From Megalopta genalis (lineage: Eukaryota > Arthropoda > Insecta > Hymenoptera > Halictidae), in assembly GCF_051020955.1 (NCBI RefSeq), contig NW_027476096.1, positions 2,790,001 through 2,854,000 on the forward strand: a stretch of DNA of 64,000 bases, read 5' to 3'. This document shows, piece after piece, positions 52,961 to 61,500 of this stretch. The notes under the pieces were generated by a model that saw only the letters and a program-made list of their open reading frames with translations, searched no databases and was not told the DNA's origin. The translations under genes were made by a program, and so were the position numbers. Numbering within the stretch: the stretch's first letter is position 1; each line of letters opens with the position of its first letter.

Positions 52961-55900
52961 TGCATGCGAAACAAACGAGTTAGCTTCAAATCCATGCGAA
53001 ACACATGATTTAGCTTCAAATCAATGCGAAGAAGAAGGATTATCTTCGAATCCATGCAAAACAAATGGTTTAGCTTCAAACAAATTGTGATATACATGAT
53101 TTAGCTTCAAGTGCATGCGAAATAACCGAGTTAGCTTCAAATCCAAGCGAAACAAATTATTTAGCATCAAATCAATGCGAAGTAGAAGACGTGGTTTCAA
53201 ATCCATGCGAAACAAATGGTTTAGTTTCAAATGCTTGTGATATACTTGATTTATATTCAAGTGCATGCGAAACAAACGAGTTAGCTTTAAATCCATGCGA
53301 AACACATGATTTAGCTCCAAGTCAATGCGAGGTAGAAGACATAGCTTCAAATCCATGGGAATCAAATGGTTTAGCTTCAAATACTTGTGATATACATGAT
53401 TTAGCTTCAACAGCATGCGAAACAAACGAGTTAGCATCAAATCCATGCGAAACACATGATTTAGCTTCAAATCAATGCGAAGTAGAAGGCTTAGCTTCAA
53501 ATTCATGCGAATAAAATGGTTTATCTTCAAATGCTTGTGATATACTTGATTTATATTCAAGTGCATGCGAGACAAACGAGCTAGCTTCAAATCCAAGCGA
53601 AACACATGTTTTAGCTACATATCCATGCGATGTAGAAGTTTGAGCTTCAAATTCATGCGAAACACATGGTTTAACTTAATATTCATGCGATACGAATGGT
53701 GCAGCTTCAAATACTTGTGATATACTTGATTTAGTTTCAAGTGCGTGCGATACAAACGAGTTAGCTTCAAATCCAAGCGAAACACATTATTTATCTTCAA
53801 ATCAATGCGAAGTAGAAGGGTTATCTTCGAATCCATGCGAAACAAATGGTTTAGATTCAAACAAATTGTGATATACATGATTTAGCTTCAACTGCATGCG
53901 AAAGAAACGAGTTAGCATAAAATCCATACGAAGCACATGATTTAGCTGCAAATCAATGCGAAGTAGAGGGCATATCTTCAAATCCATGCGAAACAAAACG
54001 TTTAGCTTCAAATACTTGTGATATACATGATTTTACTTCAACTGCATGTGATACAAACAAGTTAGCTTAAAATCCAAGCGGAACACATGATATAGCTTCA
54101 AATCAATGCGAAGTAGAAGGCTTAGCTTCAAATCCATGCGAAACAAACGAGTTAGCTTAAAATCCAAGCGAAACACATGATTCAGCTGCAAATCAACGCG
54201 AAGTAGAAAGCATAGCTTCAAATACATGAGAATCAAACGGTTTAGCTTCAAGCACTTGTGATAAACATGATTTCACTTCAACTGCATGCGAGACAAACGA
54301 GCTAGCTTCAAATCCATGCGAAACACTTGATTTAGCTCCAAATCAATGCGAAGTAGAAGGTTGATATTCTAATCCATACGAAACAAATGGTTTAGCTTCA
54401 AATTCTTGTGATATACATGATTTAGCTTCAACTGTATGTGAAACAAACGGGTTAGATTCAAATCCATGCGAAACACATGATTTAGCTTCAAATCAATGCG
54501 AAGCAGAAGGCTGATCTTTGAATTCACGCGAAACAAATGGTTTAGCTTCAAATACTTGTTTTATACATGATTTAGCTTCAACTGAATGCGAAACATACGA
54601 GTTAGCTTCAAATCCATGCGATACACATGATTTAGCTTCAATTCAATGCGAAATAGAAGGCTTATCTTCGTATCCATGCGAAGCAAATGGTTTAGCTTCA
54701 AATACTTGTGATATACATGATTTATCTTCAAACGCAGGCGAAACAAACGAGTTAGCTTCAAATCCATGCGAAACACATGATTTAGCTTCAAATCAATGCG
54801 AAACAGAAGGCTAATCTTCAAATCCATTCGAAACAAATGGTTTAGCTTCAAATACTTGTGAAATACATCATTTATCTTCAAACGCAGGCGAAACAAACGA
54901 GTTAGCTTCAAATCCATGCGAAACACATGATTTAGCTTCAAATCAATGCGAAAAAGAAGGCTGATCTTCAAGTCCCTTCGAAACAAATAGTTTAGCTTCA
55001 AATACTTGTGATATACATGATTTAGCTTCAACTGCATGCGAAACAAACGACTTAGCTTCAAATCCATGCGAAACACATGATTTAGCTTCAAATCAATGCG
55101 AAGTAGAAGGCTGATCTCCGAATTCGCGCGAAACAAATGGTTTAGCTTCAAATACTTGTGATATACATGACTTTGCTTCAACTGCATGCGAAACAAACGA
55201 GTTAGCTTCAAATCCATGCGAAACACATGATTTAGCTTCAAATCAATGCGAAGCAGAAAGCTGTTCTTTGAATTCACGCGAAACAAATGGTTTTGCTTCA
55301 AATACTTGTTTTATACATGATTTAGCTTCAACTGCATGCTAAACAATCGAGTTAGCTTCAAATCCATGCGAAACACATAATTAGCTTCAAATCAATGCGA
55401 AGTAGAAGGCTGATCTTCGAATTCGCGCGAAACAAATGGTTTAGCTTCAAATACTTGTGATATACATGATTTTGCTTCAACTGCATGCGAAACAAACGAG
55501 TTAGCTTCAAATCCATGCGAAACAGATGATTTAGCTTCAAATCAATGCGAAGCAGAAAGCTGTTCTTTGAATTCACGCGAAACAAATGGTTTTGCTTCAA
55601 ATACTTGTTTTATACATGATTTAGCTTCAACTGCATGCTAAACAATCGAGTTAGCTTCAAATCCATGCGAAACACATGATTTAGCGTCAATTCAATGCGA
55701 AGTAGAAGGCTTATCTTCGAATCCAGGCGAAACAAATGGTTTAGTTTCAAATACTGGTGATATACATGATTTAGCTTCAACTACATGTGAAGTAATAAAG
55801 TTCAGCTTCACATGATTTTGCTTCAAATCAATACGAAGTAGAAGGCTTATCTTCGAATCCGTGCGAAACAAATGGTTTAGCATCAAATACCTGTGATATA

Positions 55901-56225
55901 CGTGATTTAGCTTCAACTGCATGCGAAACAAACGCGTTAGCTTCAAATCCATGCGAAACATTTGATTTAGCTTAAAATCAATGCGAAGTAGAAGCCTTAT
56001 CGTGGCATCCATGGGAAACAAATTGTTTAGCTTCAAATACTTGGGATATACATGAATCAGCCTCAACTGCAGGCGAAACAAACGCGTTAGCTTCAAATCC
56101 ATTAGAAACACATGATTTAGATTCAAATTCATTCGAAACACATGGTTTAGCTTAATATTCATTCGAAACAAATGGTTCAGCTTCAAATAATTGTGATATA
56201 CATGATTTAGCTTCAAATGCAGGCG
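52961..56225. repeat. Diverged pentamer stretch with a 299-base pair
   Basis: Monomers here differ more from consensus than those in the centre of the window. About 55075-55372 is repeated at about 55373-55671 (offset 299, ten monomers minus one base). Markers are AATTCGCGCGAAAC, AAGCTGTTCTTTGAATTC and TACTTGTTTTATAC. A deletion variant, ACATGTGAAGTAATAAAG, lies near 55785. C monomers ending in GCTTAATATTCATTCG or similar lie near 53670 and 56150, and again near 63060. Confidence 0.83.
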
Positions 56226-56797
56226 AAACAACGAGTTAGCTTTAAATCCATGCGAAACACATGATTTAACTCCAAATCAATGCGAAGTGGAAGACTGATC
56301 TATGAATCAATGCGAAACACATGATTTAGCTTCAAATCAATGCGAAGTAGAAGGGTTATCTTCGAATCCATGCGAAACAAATGATTTAGCTTCAAACACT
56401 TGTGATATACATGATTTAGCTTCAACTGCATGCGAAACAAACGAGTTGGCTTTAAATCCATGCGAAACACATGATTTAGCTCCAAATAAATGCGAAGTAG
56501 AAGGCATATCTTCAAATCCATGGGAATCAAATGGTTTATCTTCAAATACTTGTGATATGCATGACTTATCTTCAACTGCATGCGAAACAAACGAGTTAGC
56601 TTCAAATCCATGCGAAACACATGATTTAAATTTAAATCAATGCGAACTAGAAGGGTTATCATCAAATCCGTGCGAAACAAATGGTTTTGCTTCAAATACT
56701 TGTGATATACATGATTTAGCTTCAACAGCAAGCGAAACAAACGAGTTAGCTTCAAATCCGAGCGAAACACATGATTTAAATTCAAATCAATGCGAAC
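56226..56797. repeat. Dispersed copy of the left-end block
   Basis: This segment matches about 1661-2232 at an offset of 54,565 bases, and its counterpart near 4954-5526 in the second 3.4-kb unit. The shared series of variants is AACAACGAG, GTGGAAGACTGATC, AATCAATGCGAAACACATG, AAATAAATGCGAAG, GATATGCATGACTTATC and GCGAACTAGAAG. Sharing the whole series in order makes independent origin very unlikely. Confidence 0.85.
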
Positions 56798-56955
56798 TAG
56801 AAGGGTTATCATCAAATCCGTGCGAATCAAATGGTTTAGCTTCAAATACTTGTGATATATATGATTTAGCTTCAACAGCATGCGAAACAAACGAGTTAGC
56901 TTCAAATCTATGCAAAACACATGATTTAGCTTCAAACCAATGCGAAGAAGGAGGA

Positions 56956-58506
56956 TTATCTTCGAATCCATGCGAAACAAACGTTTTAACTTCAAATACT
57001 TGTGATATACATGATACAGCTTCAACAGCATGCGAAACAAACGAGTTAGCTTCAAATATAAACGAAAAACATGATTTATCTTTGAATCAATGCGAAAGTA
57101 GAAGTCTTAGCTTCAAATCCAAGCCAATCAAACGGATTAGCTTGAAATACTTGTGATATACATGATTTAGCTTCAACTGCATGCGAAACATACGAGTTAG
57201 ATACAAATCCAAGCGAAACACATGATTTAGCTTCGAATCACTGCGAAGTGGAAGGCTGATCTTCGAATCCATGGGAAACAAATGGTTTAGCTTCAAATAC
57301 TTGTGAAATACTTTATTTTTGCTTCAACTGCATGCGAAACAAACAAGTTAGCTTCAAATCAAGGCGAAGTAGAAGGCTTAGCTTCAAATCCTTGCGAAAC
57401 GAATGATTGAGCATCAAATACTTGCGAATATATGTGATATCGCTTCTAATACAGGAGAAAACGACGAGTTAGCTTCAAATCCATGCGAAACACATGATTT
57501 AGCTTCAATACAATGCGAAGTAGAAGGCTTATCTTCGAATCCATGCGAAACAAACGTTTTAACTTCAAATACTTGTGATATACATGATACAGCTTCAACA
57601 GCATGCGAAACAAACGAGTTAGCTTCAAATATAAACGAAAAACATGATTTATCTTTGAATCAATGCGAAAGTAGAAGTCTTAGCTTCAAATCCAAGCCAA
57701 TCAAACGGATTAGCTTGAAATACTTGTGATATACATGATTTAGCTTCAACTGCATGCGAAACATACGAGTTAGATACAAATCCAAGCGAAACACATGATT
57801 TAGCTTCGAATCACTGCGAAGTGGAAGGCTGATCTTCGAATCCATGGGAAACAAATGGTTTAGCTTCAAATACTTGTGAAATACTTGATTTTTGCTTCAA
57901 CTGCATGCGAAACAAACAAGTTAGCTTCAAATCAAGGCGAAGTAGAAGGCTTAGCTTCAAATCCTTGCGAAACGAATGATTGAGCATCAAATACTTGCGA
58001 ATATATGTGATATCGCTTCTAATACAGGAGAAAACGACGAGTTAGTTTCAAATACATGCGAAACACATGATTCAGCTTCAATTCAATGCGAAGTAGAAGG
58101 CTTATCTTCGAATCCATGCGAAACAAACGGGTTAACTTCAAATACTTGTGATATACATGATATAGCTTCAACAACATGCGAAACAAACGAGTTAGCTTCA
58201 AATACAAACGAAAAACATGATTTATCTTTGAATCAATGCGAAAGTAGAAGTCTTAGCTTCAAATGCAAGCCAATCAAACGGATTAGCTTGAAATACTTGT
58301 GATATACATGATTTAGCTTCAACTGCATGCGAAACATACGAGTTAGCTATAAATCCAAGCGAAACACATGATTTAGCTTCGAATCACTGCGAAGTGGAAG
58401 GCTGATCTTCGAATCCATGGGAAACAAATGGTTTAGCTTCAAATACTTGTGAAATACTTGATTTTTGCTTCAACTGCATGCGAAACAAACAAGTTAGCTT
58501 CAAATC
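56956..58506. repeat. 573-base triplication
   Basis: The copies are 56956-57528, 57529-58101 and a partial third at 58102-58506. The unit is 19 monomers plus three bases. Diagnostic variants are AATCAATGCGAAAGTAGAAG (one base gained), GAATCACTGCGAAGTGGAAG, ATTTTTGCTTCAACTGC and, in the first two, GATATCGCTTCTAATACAGG followed by AGAAAACGACG. A fragment of the same family appears again at about 61300-61400. Confidence 0.92.
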
Positions 58507-61500
58507 TATGCGAAACAAATGGTTCAGATTCAAATACTTGTGATATACATAATTTAGCATCAACTGCATGCGAAACAAACGAGTTAGCTTCTAATCCAAG
58601 CGAAACACATGATTTAGCTTCAAATCAATGCGAAGTAGAAGGCTTAGCTTCAAATCCTTTGGAAACGAATGATTGAGCATCAAATACTAGCGAATATATG
58701 TGATATCGCTTCTAACACAGGAGAAAACGACGAGTTAGCTGCAAATCCATGCGAAACACATGACTCAGCTTCAAATCAATGCGAAGTAAAAAACTTAGCT
58801 TCAAATCCATGCGAAACTAATGGTTTAGCTTCTAATACTTGTGATATACATGATTTAGCTTCAACTGCATGCGAAACCAACGAGTTAGCTTCAAATCCAA
58901 GCGAAACACACGATTTAGCTTCGAATCACTGCGATGTGGAAGGCTGATCTTTGAATCCATGCGAAACAAGTGGTTTAGCATCAAATACATGTGATATACA
59001 TGATTTAGCTTCAACAGCAGGCGAAACAAACGAGTTAGCTTCAAATCCATGCGAAAGCAAATGGTATAGCTTCAAATACTTGTGATATACATGATTTAGA
59101 TTGAACTGCATGCGAAACAATCGAGTTAGATTCAAATCCGTGCGAAACACATGATTTAGCTTCAAATCAATGCGAAGTAGAAGGCTTTGCTTCAAATCCG
59201 TGCGAATCAAATGTTTTAGCTTCAAATTCTCGTGATATACATGATTTAGCTTCAACCGCGTACGTAACAAACGAGTTAGCTTCAAATCCATGCGAAACAC
59301 ATGATTTAGCTTCAAATCAATGCGAAGACGAATTCTTATCTTCAAATACATGAGAAACAAATGGTTTAGCTTCAAATCCTTGTGATGTACATGATTTAGG
59401 TTCAACTACGTGCGAAACAAACGAGTTAGCTTCAAATCCAAGCGAAAAACATGATTTAGCTTCAAATCAATGCGAAGTAGAAGGCTGAACTTCGTATCCG
59501 TTCGAAACATATGGTTTAGCTTCAAATACTTGTGATATACTTGATTTAGCTTCACCAGCCTGCGAAACAAACGAGTCAGCTTCAAATCCATGCGAAACAC
59601 ATGATTTAGCTTCAAATCAATGCGAAGTAGAAGGCTTAGCTTCAAATCCATGGGAATCAAATGGTTTAGCTTCAAATACTTGTGATATACATGATTCAGT
59701 TTCAATTGCATGCGAAACAAACGAGTTAGCATCAAATCCAAGCGACACACATTATTTAGCTTCAAATCAATGCGAAGTAGAAGGGTTATCTTCGAATCCA
59801 TGCGAACCAAGTGGTTTAGCTTTAAATACTTGTGATATACGTGATTTTGCTTCAAATGCAGGCGAATCAAACGAGTTAGCTTCAAATCGATGCGTAACAA
59901 ATGATTTATCTTCAAATAAATGCGATGTAGATGGTTTAGCTTCAAATCCACGAGAAACGAATGATTTAGCTTCAGATACTTGCGATAGAAGTGATATAGC
60001 TTCAAATGCAGGCGAAACGAACAAGTTAGCTTTAAATACATGCGAAACACATGATTTAGCCACAAATCAATGCGAAGTAGAAGGCTTAACTTCAAATTAA
60101 TGAGAAACTAATGATTTAGCTTCAAATACGTGTGATATACATGATTCAGTTTCAATTGCATGCGAAACAAACGAGTCAGCTTCAAATCCATGCGAAACAC
60201 ATTATTTAGCTTCAAATCAATGCGAAGTAGAAGGGTTATCTTCGAATCCATGTGAAACAAGTGGTTTAGCTTCAAATACTTGTGATATACATGATTTACC
60301 TTCTACTGCATGCGAAAATAACGAGTTAGCTTCAAATCCTTGCGAAACGCATGATTTAGCTTCCAATCACTGCGAAGTAGAAGACTGATCTTTGAATCCA
60401 TGCGAAACAAGTGGTTTAGCTTCAAATACTTGTGATATACATGATTTAGATTGAACTGCATGCGAAACAAACGAGTTAGCATCAAATCCAAGCGAAAAAC
60501 ATGATTTAGCTTCAAATCTATGCGAAGTTGAAGGCTTATCTTCGAATCCATGCGAAACAAATGGTTTAGCTTTAAATACCTGTGATATGCATGATTTAGC
60601 TTCAACTGCATGCGAAACCAACGAGTTAGCTTCAAATCCATGTGAAACACGTGATTTAGCCTCAAATCAATGCGAAGTAGAAGGCTTTGCTTCAAATCCA
60701 TGCGAAACACACGATTTAGCTTCAAATCAAAGCGAAGTAGAAGGGTTATCTACGAATCAATGCGAAACAAATGGTTTAGCTTCAAATACCTGTGATATAC
60801 ATGATTTAGCTTCTGCTGCATGCGAAAAAAACGAGTTAGCTTCAAATCCAAGCGAAACACGTGTTTTAGCCTCATATTAATGCGAAGTAGAAGGCTTTGC
60901 TTCAAATCCATGCGAAACACATGCTTTAGCTTCAAATCAAAGCGAAGTAGAAGGGTTATCTACGAATCCATGCGAAACAAATGGTTTAGCTTCAAATACC
61001 TGTGATATACATGATTTAGCTTCTACTGCATGCGAAAATAACGAGTTAGCTTCAAATCCTTGCGAAACACATGATTTAGCTTCCAATCAATGCGAAGTAG
61101 AAGACTGATCTTTGATTCCATGCGAAACAAGTGGTTTAGCTTCAAATACTTGTGATATCCATGATTTAGCTTCAACAGCATGCGAAACAAACGAGTTAGC
61201 TTCAAATCCATGCGAAAGCAAATGGTGTAGCTTCAAATACTTGTGATATACATGATATAGCTTCAACAGCATGCGAAACAAACGAGTTAGCTTTAAATAC
61301 AAGCGAAAAACTTGATTTATCTTTGAATCAATGCGAAAGTAGAAGTCTTAGCTTCAAATCCAAGCCAATCAAACGGATTAGCTTGAAATACTTGTGATAT
61401 ACATGATTTAACTTCAACTGCATGCGAAACATACGAGTCAGCTTCAAATCCATGCGAAACACATGATTTAGCTTCAAATCAATGCGAAGTAGAAGGCTTA

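Noticed and set aside
53630..53720. Possible unique insertion near GTAGAAGTTTGAGC
   Set aside because: On alignment it is a diverged B-C pair; related forms with GCTTAATATTCAT occur near 56150 and 63060.
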